From: an uncultured Bacteroides sp.
GTDB taxonomy: Bacteria; Bacteroidota; Bacteroidia; Cytophagales; Cyclobacteriaceae
Direction of reading: 5' to 3'
DNA: 64,000 nucleotides
Assembly: GCA_902168185.1 (NCBI GenBank)
Contig: CABHOV010000010.1
Span: forward strand, 1 to 64,000
The notes beneath the pieces were generated by a model. It saw only the letters and a program-made list of their open reading frames with translations, searched no databases and was not told the origin of the DNA. The position numbers and the translations under genes are program-made. Every line of letters begins with the position of its first letter. Position 1 is the first letter of the stretch. Below are positions 1 to 8,958 of this stretch, in pieces.

Positions 1-100
1 TAACGTTTTGATGAATGCCAACGCTCTTCTCATCGTTTAATTGATTTGAAAGAGTTTGTAGTTTTGACATCAACTTAATGACTTGTTCTTTTGTCCTCAT
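1..100 (-). CDS. Partial hypothetical protein cut by the window edge
   Basis: A reverse-strand reading frame runs off the left edge. From the ATG at 100-98 it gives 33 residues beginning MRTKEQVIKLMSKLQ, an amphipathic, helix-like stretch with normal composition. The frame stays open upstream to a stop near 260, so an earlier non-ATG start is possible. I do not recognise the family. Too little is visible to assign a role. Confidence 0.35.
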   Translation of the reverse strand, partial: MRTKEQVIKLMSKLQTLSNQLNDEKSVGIHQNV

Positions 101-414
101 TGGAAAAGATTGGTAAAAGGCCGGACATGCTACATATAACCTAAATGTAAAATGAAGAGCTTCCTCTACGTTTCGCCGGCCTTTATGTCCTATGAAAATG
201 GTTGTACTAATTAGAATGACATATAGTTTGATGATCCTACCGTTGCTACCAAGATATTTTTGTTATGTGTATTTTTGGGCCCAATAGCAGCATCTATCTT
301 AATTCCATAAAGGTTAGTTTTGTTGTTGAATATGTCCGTATGAAAGCTGATCTATGCAGCATAATTGCCAGAATTCCGTCAAGGCATGACGGGATCGTCG
401 AGGCTACTTTTGAA
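101..414. other. Spacer with no recognised gene
   Basis: The stretch separates two reverse-strand genes. Part of it is the open frame upstream of the partial gene at 1-100. A short forward frame at 265-471 overlaps the 3' end of the XRE gene and looks like a shadow. No terminator, tRNA or repeat was seen. Confidence 0.4.
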
Positions 415-945
415 TTATTTTTTCCTGTATTGAAACTTCGATTTCTTGTCTGTTGGAAGCTTTTCAATTAGACCTTTCTTTCTGAGTCCTTCAAGTGCCT
501 GCGACAAAGCCGATGAAGTAAATTTCTCTTTATATTTTTCTTTTATATGTTCGGCTATCTCCTTTGAGTATCTCGGAACTGAAAGGAATTTTGAAGAAAC
601 TAAACACTCCTCTAAAACTGAAGTTAATCCTGTCTTAAAAAAATCTGCTGAATCGATGTTTTTCTTTTTTAAGAATTTCAGCACATTCTTCGTCAGAATT
701 TGCCCATCAGGTACTGAAGACTTGAAATTCAATATTTCATGATCTTCCAATCCAAAGAAGTCTGCGATAAGAAATATATAGTTAAGGCTTACGTTGACTT
801 GTCCTGCTTCTATTCTGGATAGATGAGATTGATCCATGCCTGTGACAAACTCTATTTGACGTTGCGAAATATTTGCCGCTTCCCTTAGCATTTTTAGTCG
901 TGCTCCAAGTGAAGAAAGTTTAGCATAATTGATTGTTGGTCTCAC
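415..945 (-). CDS. XRE-family transcriptional regulator
   Basis: This is a 176-residue DNA-binding protein. Residues about 12-68 form a Cro/C1-type helix-turn-helix, with the typical sequence NISQRQIEFVTGMDQSHLSRIE followed by an LNYIFLIADFFG segment. The C-terminal half (SALSQALEGLRKKGLIEKLP) looks like a winged-helix or second helical module ending in a basic tail. It is divergent from the ECF sigma gene at 1152, sharing a 206 bp upstream region, so local or autoregulation is plausible. Single XRE regulators of this type act as repressors in many settings, and the target here is unknown. Confidence 0.8.
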   Translation of the reverse strand: MRPTINYAKLSSLGARLKMLREAANISQRQIEFVTGMDQSHLSRIEAGQVNVSLNYIFLIADFFGLEDHEILNFKSSVPDGQILTKNVLKFLKKKNIDSADFFKTGLTSVLEECLVSSKFLSVPRYSKEIAEHIKEKYKEKFTSSALSQALEGLRKKGLIEKLPTDKKSKFQYRKK

Positions 946-1151
946 GAGGCCAAAATGCCTTTTGATTCAATCATTAAATATGTATTTATTGCATATTAAA
1001 ATGATTGTGTGTATTTTGTAACCATTCATTGTAAGCAAACGGTCATGAATTTTAAAGGCATGGAAACACTACGCGAATCAACTTTATTCCTCTTGGGTAA
1101 TTATTGTTACTGGAGCTTGAGCCCACAACTCAAAATCAATCTGGTTTTTGT

Positions 1152-1706
1152 ATGAATGCTTTGCTGGACCATACCGATATGGAACTGATGGCGCTTTTGA
1201 TAGGGGGAAGTGACAACGCTTTCCAGACCATCTATAGTCGATATGCTACTAAGTTATATAGTTACGCCCGGAAGAATATACCACAGAAAGAAGATTGTGA
1301 AGAAATTGTTCAGGAGGTCTTTGTATCGATTTGGGTACGGAGAGAGAATCTTACCAATGTTACCGCACTGGAATCATACCTGTTTAGAATGGTAAAGTAT
1401 AAAGTCATCCGCTATTTCCAGCATTCAACTGTAAAAAGAAAATACGAAGAACACTATAGGTTATATGAGGAGATATACGATGGTATAGAGGGCTTTGAGA
1501 GAGAGCCAAGTCTGTTTCAAAACGTCATTGACAAGGGTCTCGCTGATTTGCCTGAACGGGTTGGGATGGCGATGAGACTTCGACTAAGTGAAAATCTTTC
1601 CAACGAAGACATTGCCAAAAAAATGAACATCAAGAAAATCGTGGTGGAGAAATATATAGGTATAGCGAAAAAACACCTGAGAACATCTTATGATAATTTA
1701 ATTTAG
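1152..1706 (+). CDS. ECF-type RNA polymerase sigma-70 factor
   Basis: This is a 184-residue ECF sigma factor of the Bacteroidota family. Region 2 carries AFQTIYSRYATKLYSYARK and DCEEIVQEVFVSIW, which bind core polymerase and the -10 element. Region 4 carries LPERVGMAMRLRLSENLSNEDIAKKM, a -35 binding HTH. I place the start at ATG 1152, because the longer frame to 1104 needs a TTG and adds residues unlike the family. Such sigma factors are usually followed directly by a FecR anti-sigma gene and SusC/SusD. Here the next gene is a NUMOD protein, and the only FecR lies 26.5 kb downstream. Confidence 0.85.
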   Translation: MNALLDHTDMELMALLIGGSDNAFQTIYSRYATKLYSYARKNIPQKEDCEEIVQEVFVSIWVRRENLTNVTALESYLFRMVKYKVIRYFQHSTVKRKYEEHYRLYEEIYDGIEGFEREPSLFQNVIDKGLADLPERVGMAMRLRLSENLSNEDIAKKMNIKKIVVEKYIGIAKKHLRTSYDNLI

Positions 1707-1849
1707 TTAGTCATTCTACGAGTCATTTTATCCATATCCTTGTGAGCGGGAAATTGGGCATTGCGTAATATTCCGTTACTTCGCAATAGTTTTCGCTTCC
1801 AGCACTGGTATAACTTTTATAGTGCATGGAGTCGGAACGTGTGTAGCAT

Positions 1850-3796
1850 ATGCCTGAGAAGAAAAACAAACCTGCCCAATATCCCTATCAAAACCTGTCA
1901 CTCGATTCCATGAAAGGAGAGAAGTGGGCAGATATACCCGGCTTTGACGGGGCCTATGGTATATCAAACTTTGGCCGTATTTGGGCAGCACCGCGCCTGA
2001 TCATATCAGAGGATGGAAAGCAACTATATTTTACCAAAGAACGCATCCGGAAACAAGCGCTGACGAAGTATTACAATACTTATACAAAAGACTATATGTA
2101 CCAGTTATCGATTCACCTGCGGTACGAAGGCGGTGACTATAGCTTCAAAGTAAACCGCCTGGTATATCATGCTTTCGTAAAGCCTATTGATTTTAAGAAA
2201 GATAAACTTGTCGTTGTACATAAAGACGGTGATAACCAGAACAACCGGTATGATAATCTTTTGCTGATGAACGGCACCGAACTATATATACATGGCTTAA
2301 GGAGCGAGCGAAGACCGCGTTCGGGGCGGTTGATAAAAAAGGACAGGAAACAATCGAGGTCGGATGCAAATTCACCACGGCCTGTTGTAAAGTATTCGCT
2401 GGACGGAAAAATGGTAGAAGAATACAGCAGTCTTGCGGAAGCTGCCCAGAAAAATAATACACACCGTGGCACGATTCGTACGGTCGTACAGAAAAAACTC
2501 AGGCAGCTTCATGGTTTTGTGTATAGGTTTAAAGGAGATCGTTACACGGGGGAGTTTAGGGATTTCTCGTGTGAGAAGAAGGTCACACAGTATAGCATAG
2601 AAGGTAAGAAGATAACCGTATATCCCAGCGTAAAAGAAGCGGGAGGGAAGACCGGGAACGATCCGGATACCATCAGTAAATGTGCACTCCATAAAACGAT
2701 GACCTGTGGTGGCTATGTATGGCGCTATGATAGCGATATATACCGTGGCGAGTATAAAAACAAGATCAAGAGTAAACCAAGGCCGATCGTACAGTACAGC
2801 CTGCCGGGAAAGAAGATTGCGCAATTTGATAGTGTAACGGAAGGGGCACGGACGACAGGGTTCAATGCCACTACACTACTCGATTGTGCGCATAAGCGGT
2901 CGAAGACATCGCATGGCTTTGTATGGCGTTTCGCGGGTGATGCCTATAGAGGAGAGTATAGCAATCATCGCATTGGGAAACCGGTGACACAATATACCCT
3001 TGAGGGGAAAAAGCTAAAGGTATATGCAACGATTGAGGAAGCAGCACGTGTAACCGGACTTACTGCTGCTAACATTCAGAAGAATGTTAGCAGCAGTAAC
3101 AAGACCGCAGGAGGGTATATTTGGAAATTTTCCTCGGTAGATGAGGTGAAGAACCTGGAGGCTGTACCTAAAAGCTATCAAGATCGACAACCGCTGGCTG
3201 GTAAAGAAGTTATTCAATACTCGATGGAAGGTAAGAAACTGCATGTATTTAGCACTATATCGGAAGCTGCCAAGGCATTTGGCATGCATGCTTCTAATAT
3301 TTCCTTTGCCTTGAATAAAGAAGATCGTACAGCTGGAAACTATGTGTGGCGAACAAAAGGAAATATATACCGTGGTGCTCTCGCCAGGGCACCTCGTGCC
3401 AATCAGGCAAAGTCCGTGACGCAGTATGATATGAAAGGTCGCAAGATCAGAACATATGAAAGTGCACGACAGGCACAAAAGATAACCGGCATTTCTTCCG
3501 GAACTATATCGTTTGTTGCGAGGGATAAACTTAAAAGTACCGGTGGGTATATATGGAAGTATGATAGTATAGCAAAGAAAATAGATGTAGAAAAGCATTA
3601 TTCATCTACCACCGAAAGGGTCAGGCGTAGTAGTAAGCCTGTCGGTAAATATTCCGTGGAGGGCGAATTGTTAAAAAGATATTCGAGCATTCGCGTGGCT
3701 GGTAAGGAAGAGGGTATAAATCCGACACGTATCTCCTCCGTAATTAACGGAAAATCGAAATCTGCTGGAGGATTTTTATGGAAGTTGGACGGATGA
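1850..3796 (+). CDS. NUMOD4/HNH-like protein with seven NUMOD1-type HTH repeats
   Basis: This is a 648-residue protein. Residues about 23-46 (EKWADIPGFDGAYGISNFGR) match the NUMOD4 motif of homing-endonuclease-associated proteins. Residues about 122-138 (VVHKDGDNQNNRYDNL) match the core of an HNH-3 type nuclease, though the usual second His is replaced (VVHK rather than VHHI). Seven repeats of about 66 residues follow, starting near 176, 243, 310, 376, 451, 520 and 595. Each runs QYSxxGKKxxxYxSxxEAAxxTGxxxxxIxxxx...GGYxWR, the NUMOD1/IENR1 helix-turn-helix module. The family normally carries one to a few such modules. Likely a DNA-binding nuclease or regulator. Whether it cuts DNA is not settled by sequence. 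Confidence 0.8.
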   Translation: MPEKKNKPAQYPYQNLSLDSMKGEKWADIPGFDGAYGISNFGRIWAAPRLIISEDGKQLYFTKERIRKQALTKYYNTYTKDYMYQLSIHLRYEGGDYSFKVNRLVYHAFVKPIDFKKDKLVVVHKDGDNQNNRYDNLLLMNGTELYIHGLRSERRPRSGRLIKKDRKQSRSDANSPRPVVKYSLDGKMVEEYSSLAEAAQKNNTHRGTIRTVVQKKLRQLHGFVYRFKGDRYTGEFRDFSCEKKVTQYSIEGKKITVYPSVKEAGGKTGNDPDTISKCALHKTMTCGGYVWRYDSDIYRGEYKNKIKSKPRPIVQYSLPGKKIAQFDSVTEGARTTGFNATTLLDCAHKRSKTSHGFVWRFAGDAYRGEYSNHRIGKPVTQYTLEGKKLKVYATIEEAARVTGLTAANIQKNVSSSNKTAGGYIWKFSSVDEVKNLEAVPKSYQDRQPLAGKEVIQYSMEGKKLHVFSTISEAAKAFGMHASNISFALNKEDRTAGNYVWRTKGNIYRGALARAPRANQAKSVTQYDMKGRKIRTYESARQAQKITGISSGTISFVARDKLKSTGGYIWKYDSIAKKIDVEKHYSSTTERVRRSSKPVGKYSVEGELLKRYSSIRVAGKEEGINPTRISSVINGKSKSAGGFLWKLDG

Positions 3797-4098
3797 ATAG
3801 GAAACAGAAAACGTTATAAATTCCACTAATGCAGTTGAAAAGTATATCTGTGAAATAAATTACGACACTTCATCTGAGATTGTTTGTCGATTTTATATGT
3901 TTGTACATCGATGAAAGTGACTGTTCATCGACATCCTAATCTGTTACATATGAGTTTGGCAGCATTGTGTTTTATGCGATTTTTCGTTAGTACCTATATC
4001 CCATCTTTTAAAAGAATTACCTATTCTGTGACTAGGATGTAGTCGTGCTATTATTTAGCTGACTATACAATCTAATTTAGAATGACATTATCCCCAAT
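3797..4098. other. Intergenic region upstream of toxin cassette A
   Basis: This AT-rich spacer has no gene. It carries possible Bacteroidota promoter elements, marked separately at 3896-3903. A second partial match, TAATTTAG, lies about 30 bp before the cassette A start. No hairpin or repeat stands out. Confidence 0.5.
3896..3903 (+). promoter_or_regulatory. Candidate Bacteroidota -7 box (TATGTTTG)
   Basis: TATGTTTG fits the Bacteroidota -7 consensus TAnnTTTG, and it lies about 195 bp before the cassette A start codon. No well-spaced -33 TTG box was found at about 19-21 bp, so the call is weak. Confidence 0.3.
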
Positions 4099-7000
4099 AT
4101 GAAATTTTATTACTGCAACACCGTCTTTGTATTCATAGCCTTGTTTCTCTTATCGAGAGAGGGATGTGGGCAATCAGGCCCGTCTCTAAAAGTGGTTAGT
4201 CCCCCACCTCCAGACGTGAGTGCTATAAGTAAATTTGGTCAAATACCTGTGAGTAATTTTACGGGTGTACCAGATATATCTATTCCTATTCATAATATTA
4301 GCGACGGCACGCTTACATTTCCAATCTCTATCAAATACCACGCAGGTGGGGTGAAAGTTAAAGATGATGCCAGCGAAGTTGGTCTAGGGTGGTCACTGTC
4401 GGCAAGTGGCTCTATCACCGCCATTGTGCGTGGCAATCCTGATTTTCCAACAGGTTTTTCCAATACCTACATGGATATGCCAGATGCTCCATCGAATATA
4501 CTTGCAAGTAGATCGCCATTGGCGAGTATAAATGATTGGTATTACGCATGGGGTAATGATTTCTATAATTTTTCTTCAGTTTATAGTGGGCTAAATTTGT
4601 TACACGGGGGTATTGCGAAGGAGTATTTTTACTACTTCACCGTGGGAAGTGAAGGTAGCGCCCCGGATTTTGCATCGGACGTTTACATCTTAAATCTTGG
4701 CAACCGAAGTCTTAAATTTGTTTTTGATAACAACTTTACCCCAGTAATACTTGGAGATGGAAAGGTAAAGATAGAGATGATACCAAATGGTGCTTATCCC
4801 GACTGGAAAGTGACAGATGAAGCTGGAACAGCTTATTATTTTACAAAGCGGCAGTTCTCCTATAGTAATGTTGTGAATCCATACCAAACTGCTGGCACTC
4901 CAGCGAGTTTGAGTACATGGCATCTTACTAAAATGGAATCGGCCACGTACGGTAGTCTCGTTTTTAATTACCTACATTCTAATGCAACCTTCGTGCGTCC
5001 ATTGCCCAGTGTGACAGAAACATACCGGGTTGGAAATGCATCGCCTAATATCCAAGAGAATATAGAATCGGTCACTGCACACTATACTATATACGAGCAA
5101 CTTAATATTGACTATATCCAGTTTTCTTCTGGTAAGGTTAAGTTCCTTTATGATGATCAAAGACTTGACTTGCAAGGAGGAAGGCGTTTAAAATCAATTG
5201 AGGTGCGTGACGAATCTGATAAAGTTGTAAAACGAGTTAACTTGGATAACAACTCCTATTTCACGAATACACAGTCATACAGTGGAAATACCAACTTTAT
5301 TAATCTTTTTAACAGCCTGAGCGGTTACACAGCTGACAATCACAATAAGCGCCTGAAGCTAAACGGAGTCAGCGAGGTTGATGTTATTGAGAATCGCACT
5401 GATTATCAGTATACATTTACCTACAATGAGCAGGTGAAACTTCCTGGTAAATTGTCTTTGTCCATAGATCATTGGGGATTTTACAATGGTGCAATGAACA
5501 AGCAACTAGCGCCACCGGCTACGGTAAATCTTCCATCATCATCGTCTCCTATAGTTCTTGATGGTGCAAACAGAGAAGCTAATCCGTCTTATTCGACAGC
5601 CAATGTGTTGACCTCCGTTCGATATCCGACCGGAGCAACTTCAACATTTGGTTACGAAAACCATTCATATGATAGAATGGAGACTGTTATAACGTATCAT
5701 GATGAGGTAAGCAGTTTGTTTAAGGACGAGGGATCACCTACTGTATATAGTTCAGGCTTTGTTGATGCTAATGGTAATTTCACTGCTGATCCATCATGGA
5801 ATGGTAAAACACTACAAATGTTTTTTCTCGTATACAGTGATTTCAATCAGTACCCATCTAGTCAGTATAGTCTCGAACTCGTGGTTAAAAAGAACGGCTT
5901 GTTTTTAAAGAGAATGACTATACCGCGAGGAGGGACATCCTTTATCGATACTTCTATTACAATAGAAGGTGGAAGCACCTACAATATTTCCTTTGATCCG
6001 TCAACAATTGATTTTTTTAATAGCCTGGAGATCCGAAGAGAATTTTTTATTGCGAAAACATCAAGCACCTCCGAGCAGGTAATGAAAACGCATTATCTAG
6101 GCGGTTTGCGCGTTAGTTCAATCACCAACTACGACCCCGTTAACAAAACTACTTTTAAGAAAAAATATACATATAAAGATGGAACTGCGGATGATATACC
6201 AATTTACACATCGAAGGTGGGACATGACTATTATATAAATTCAAATAACAATATCGTTGATAATCCTTTTTGTTATCGTTATGGACAGTCTGTTTATTCG
6301 TTTTCCGATGGTCAGGACGCTCCATACTTCGGCTATGAAACAGTACAAGTTTCCGATCTCAATGCGGCTAATATTCCAAACGGTATGACAGAGTATAGCT
6401 ATAATAATTCAGGAAGTATCAATGTCAATACGATGCTACATTATGGTAATCAGTTAACGGTTAATGTTTCAAATCCGATTATGGTGGCTATCCCTTCTAT
6501 AACGCGCGGTAGGGGCGATTTGATGTACGTTAAGACTTTCAAATGGGTTAATAACACGATGAAGCCAGTTTTAATGGATAGATATTATTATACCCAAAAT
6601 AACTCAACGAAGATATGGCAGATGCTTTTTAATCAAGGATTGGGAGATTTTCTCTCTCCTGGCTATGATGGTGCCAGAGTTTTTAAAATCTATGCTCACC
6701 ATTTTGCCATTCCAGTAAACCGGAATACACTTGATCGGAAAGAATCTTATCAATATGATGAGCAAGGAAATGAACGATTAGTGAATGAGGAAAGCTATCA
6801 ATACGATGTTGCCAATGGGCACTATCAGATAATAAAGAAATCTACGAAACGATCGAATGGAGACACCGAGAATGTATACTATAAATATCCTCAGGACTAT
6901 ACTTCCTTAGCAGGGCAAGCGAACCTGGATGCTTTTTCGCAGGGCCTACAAACCTTGCAGAGCAGGCATATTGTAACTCCGGTAGAATCGTACAAGGAGT

Positions 7001-8523
7001 TGATCGATCCGGATTTCCCTGGTACCAAGAAGTATACAGAAGGTCTACTGAACACATTTAACAGCTCGTTGCCTACTTTAAAAGAAGTTTTGGCCATTGA
7101 ATCAAAGACACCGTTGAATACTTTTAGTTTCTCTACTGTTATCAACGGAACTTTCAATAAAGATTCACACTATACGTCACGGGTCGGTTTTACTAATTAT
7201 GATGAAACGGGCCGACTACTTCAGCAATCACTTAAAGCTAACTACTCAATATCCTATATCTGGGGGTATGGAAAACAATTAGTTATTGCGGAAATAAGAA
7301 ATGCTTCACTCAGCAATGTCTTTTATGAAAACTTTGAAGAAGGAAATGGAAATAGCAGCATTGACGATTGTAATACAGGGTTCTACAGTTTTTCAGGTAG
7401 CTACACAAAGCAGTTAACCGGATTACAAAACGGGACTTACACGCTCAGCTACAGGAGTAAAGTAAATGATTTCTGGCAATTGACTAAACAAGCGATTGTG
7501 GTTTCAAATGGTAGCTATAGCATCAATTTGCAAACAGGCCAGTATGATGATGTCCGATTTCATCCAAAGGATGCTGAAATGACAACGTATACCTATGATA
7601 AGATCAGAGGAATAACCAGTCAAAGCGATGTCAATGGCAATACTGCGTATTTTGAGTATGATAATCTAGGTAGGTTAAAAACAATACGTGATACTCGGAA
7701 GAATATGATTAAGAGTTATAGGTATACCTACGGAAGTCCAAGCTTTGTATTAACATATATATGTGAGCAGGAAGGAATAAAAGATAATCTTACTGTAGAG
7801 AATTCAGCAATACAAATGGTGAGTAAATCACTCCAATACTTGGATGGTTTGGGAAATCTGGTTCAAACCGTTGCTGTTCAATCCTCTCCCGGATTGAACG
7901 ACATGGTACAGGCCATTGTGATGGATGAGTATGGCCGTTTTCCCAAAGCTTATTTGCCGTACACTTCCGGCGATAATATCGGTACATATAAAACTGATCC
8001 ATTGGGAAGAGCGACCAACAACTATGCATTAAGTCCACAGTTTCTTTTTTATCAACAGACACCGAACGTTGCAAATGATTCCAAACCATTTGCAGAAACT
8101 ATTTTTGAAAGCAGTCCGCTGAACCGTGTTGTCAAGAAGGGTGCCTCCGGAGAACTCTGGCAACCAGACAATACGCAATCTTATATATCTTCCGACCGTA
8201 CTGTTAAGTACGACTACGTCTTAAATGAATTGGATGAGGTTATGCGTTTTACATATGATCCCTCGATTGGACAAGTGAGTTCAAACGAAAACTATGCAGC
8301 AAATCAGCTTTATGTCAATAAGACTTCAGATGAACATAATCATGAAGTGATCGAGTATGTCGATAAAGAAGGCAAGACTATCCTTAAGAAAGTAGAGTAT
8401 AAGGATGAAAACGGGGTGAAACTATATGCTGAGACATACTATATCTACGATGACTTTGGAAGCTTGGTAGTAGTTCTTCCACCTGAAGCTGTTAAGGCTA
8501 TCAAATCTTCCTCATCTAATTAA
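4099..8523 (+). CDS. Secreted RHS N-terminal component fused to DUF6443 (cassette A)
   Basis: This is a 1474-residue exported protein. A signal peptide of about 25 residues (hydrophobic VFVFIALFLL, then GCGQS) is followed by SpvB/TcaC-like segments such as FPISIKYHAGGVKV and VGLGWSLSASG, and by YD-type repeats (TYTYDKIRGITSQSDVNGN). Near residue 1250 the DUF6443 signature YLDGLGNLVQTV begins. The protein stops after YYIYDDFGSLVVVLPPEA. In one-piece DUF6443 RHS proteins that motif leads straight into the RHS core. Here the core lies in the gene at 8959. In cassette B the same region is two genes (16354 and 19787). It should form part of a toxin-enclosing shell, which is inference from the RHS family. 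Confidence 0.8.
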   Translation: MKFYYCNTVFVFIALFLLSREGCGQSGPSLKVVSPPPPDVSAISKFGQIPVSNFTGVPDISIPIHNISDGTLTFPISIKYHAGGVKVKDDASEVGLGWSLSASGSITAIVRGNPDFPTGFSNTYMDMPDAPSNILASRSPLASINDWYYAWGNDFYNFSSVYSGLNLLHGGIAKEYFYYFTVGSEGSAPDFASDVYILNLGNRSLKFVFDNNFTPVILGDGKVKIEMIPNGAYPDWKVTDEAGTAYYFTKRQFSYSNVVNPYQTAGTPASLSTWHLTKMESATYGSLVFNYLHSNATFVRPLPSVTETYRVGNASPNIQENIESVTAHYTIYEQLNIDYIQFSSGKVKFLYDDQRLDLQGGRRLKSIEVRDESDKVVKRVNLDNNSYFTNTQSYSGNTNFINLFNSLSGYTADNHNKRLKLNGVSEVDVIENRTDYQYTFTYNEQVKLPGKLSLSIDHWGFYNGAMNKQLAPPATVNLPSSSSPIVLDGANREANPSYSTANVLTSVRYPTGATSTFGYENHSYDRMETVITYHDEVSSLFKDEGSPTVYSSGFVDANGNFTADPSWNGKTLQMFFLVYSDFNQYPSSQYSLELVVKKNGLFLKRMTIPRGGTSFIDTSITIEGGSTYNISFDPSTIDFFNSLEIRREFFIAKTSSTSEQVMKTHYLGGLRVSSITNYDPVNKTTFKKKYTYKDGTADDIPIYTSKVGHDYYINSNNNIVDNPFCYRYGQSVYSFSDGQDAPYFGYETVQVSDLNAANIPNGMTEYSYNNSGSINVNTMLHYGNQLTVNVSNPIMVAIPSITRGRGDLMYVKTFKWVNNTMKPVLMDRYYYTQNNSTKIWQMLFNQGLGDFLSPGYDGARVFKIYAHHFAIPVNRNTLDRKESYQYDEQGNERLVNEESYQYDVANGHYQIIKKSTKRSNGDTENVYYKYPQDYTSLAGQANLDAFSQGLQTLQSRHIVTPVESYKELIDPDFPGTKKYTEGLLNTFNSSLPTLKEVLAIESKTPLNTFSFSTVINGTFNKDSHYTSRVGFTNYDETGRLLQQSLKANYSISYIWGYGKQLVIAEIRNASLSNVFYENFEEGNGNSSIDDCNTGFYSFSGSYTKQLTGLQNGTYTLSYRSKVNDFWQLTKQAIVVSNGSYSINLQTGQYDDVRFHPKDAEMTTYTYDKIRGITSQSDVNGNTAYFEYDNLGRLKTIRDTRKNMIKSYRYTYGSPSFVLTYICEQEGIKDNLTVENSAIQMVSKSLQYLDGLGNLVQTVAVQSSPGLNDMVQAIVMDEYGRFPKAYLPYTSGDNIGTYKTDPLGRATNNYALSPQFLFYQQTPNVANDSKPFAETIFESSPLNRVVKKGASGELWQPDNTQSYISSDRTVKYDYVLNELDEVMRFTYDPSIGQVSSNENYAANQLYVNKTSDEHNHEVIEYVDKEGKTILKKVEYKDENGVKLYAETYYIYDDFGSLVVVLPPEAVKAIKSSSSN

Positions 8524-8535
8524 TTAGGGCTATAT

Positions 8536-8946
8536 ATGACTAAATCAATACTATTTATGCTAGCCTTACTGGTGAGCATTACATTGCCGGCACAAAATAT
8601 AGCCACGGAGACCTTGATTTGGCAGATCTCTCATGTACAGGATGTCAATACGGGGGAGAGCCTGTCATCAGAGAATGAAACCCTTGTTTCCTATGGTTCT
8701 CAAAAGGTTGAATGGAAGAATGCAGTGGGTATAAAACATACCTATATAGTAAATAAAACCAGCGGTACGTGGAGCAATACAAGCCAGAGCGGCTCTATGA
8801 TTTACCAAGTTGACAGTGGAGAGAAGTCCGGCACGATCACTTTTGAACGTGCAAAGAACGAGATCACAGTTCGTATACTATTGCTGAAGGGCGATGAACT
8901 TCCGGAGATGTATGAAATTAAAATTGTAAAAGTTACCGCCCTATAA
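8536..8946 (+). CDS. Small secreted protein of the split-RHS cassette A
   Basis: This is a 136-residue protein with a clear signal peptide (ILFMLALLVSITLPAQ). The mature part is predicted beta-rich (TETLIWQISHVQDVNTGES, GTWSNTSQSGSMIYQV, TITFERAKNEITVRILLL). I do not recognise a domain. It starts 12 bp after the upstream RHS gene and ends 12 bp before the LRR-RHS gene, so it is co-transcribed. Its paralogue at 20680 is almost identical after the signal peptide. Conserved position in both cassettes suggests a structural or chaperone part that joins the two RHS pieces, but that is inference. Confidence 0.75.
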   Translation: MTKSILFMLALLVSITLPAQNIATETLIWQISHVQDVNTGESLSSENETLVSYGSQKVEWKNAVGIKHTYIVNKTSGTWSNTSQSGSMIYQVDSGEKSGTITFERAKNEITVRILLLKGDELPEMYEIKIVKVTAL

Positions 8947-8958
8947 TTAGCCGCCAAG

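Noticed and set aside
1104-1151. Longer start for the sigma factor
   Set aside because: It depends on TTG and adds residues that do not look like the family N-terminus; ATG 1152 leads directly into region 2.
3014-3598. Reverse frame of 194 residues in the NUMOD gene
   Set aside because: Antisense to the repeat array. The periodic coding repeats produce the open frame on the other strand.
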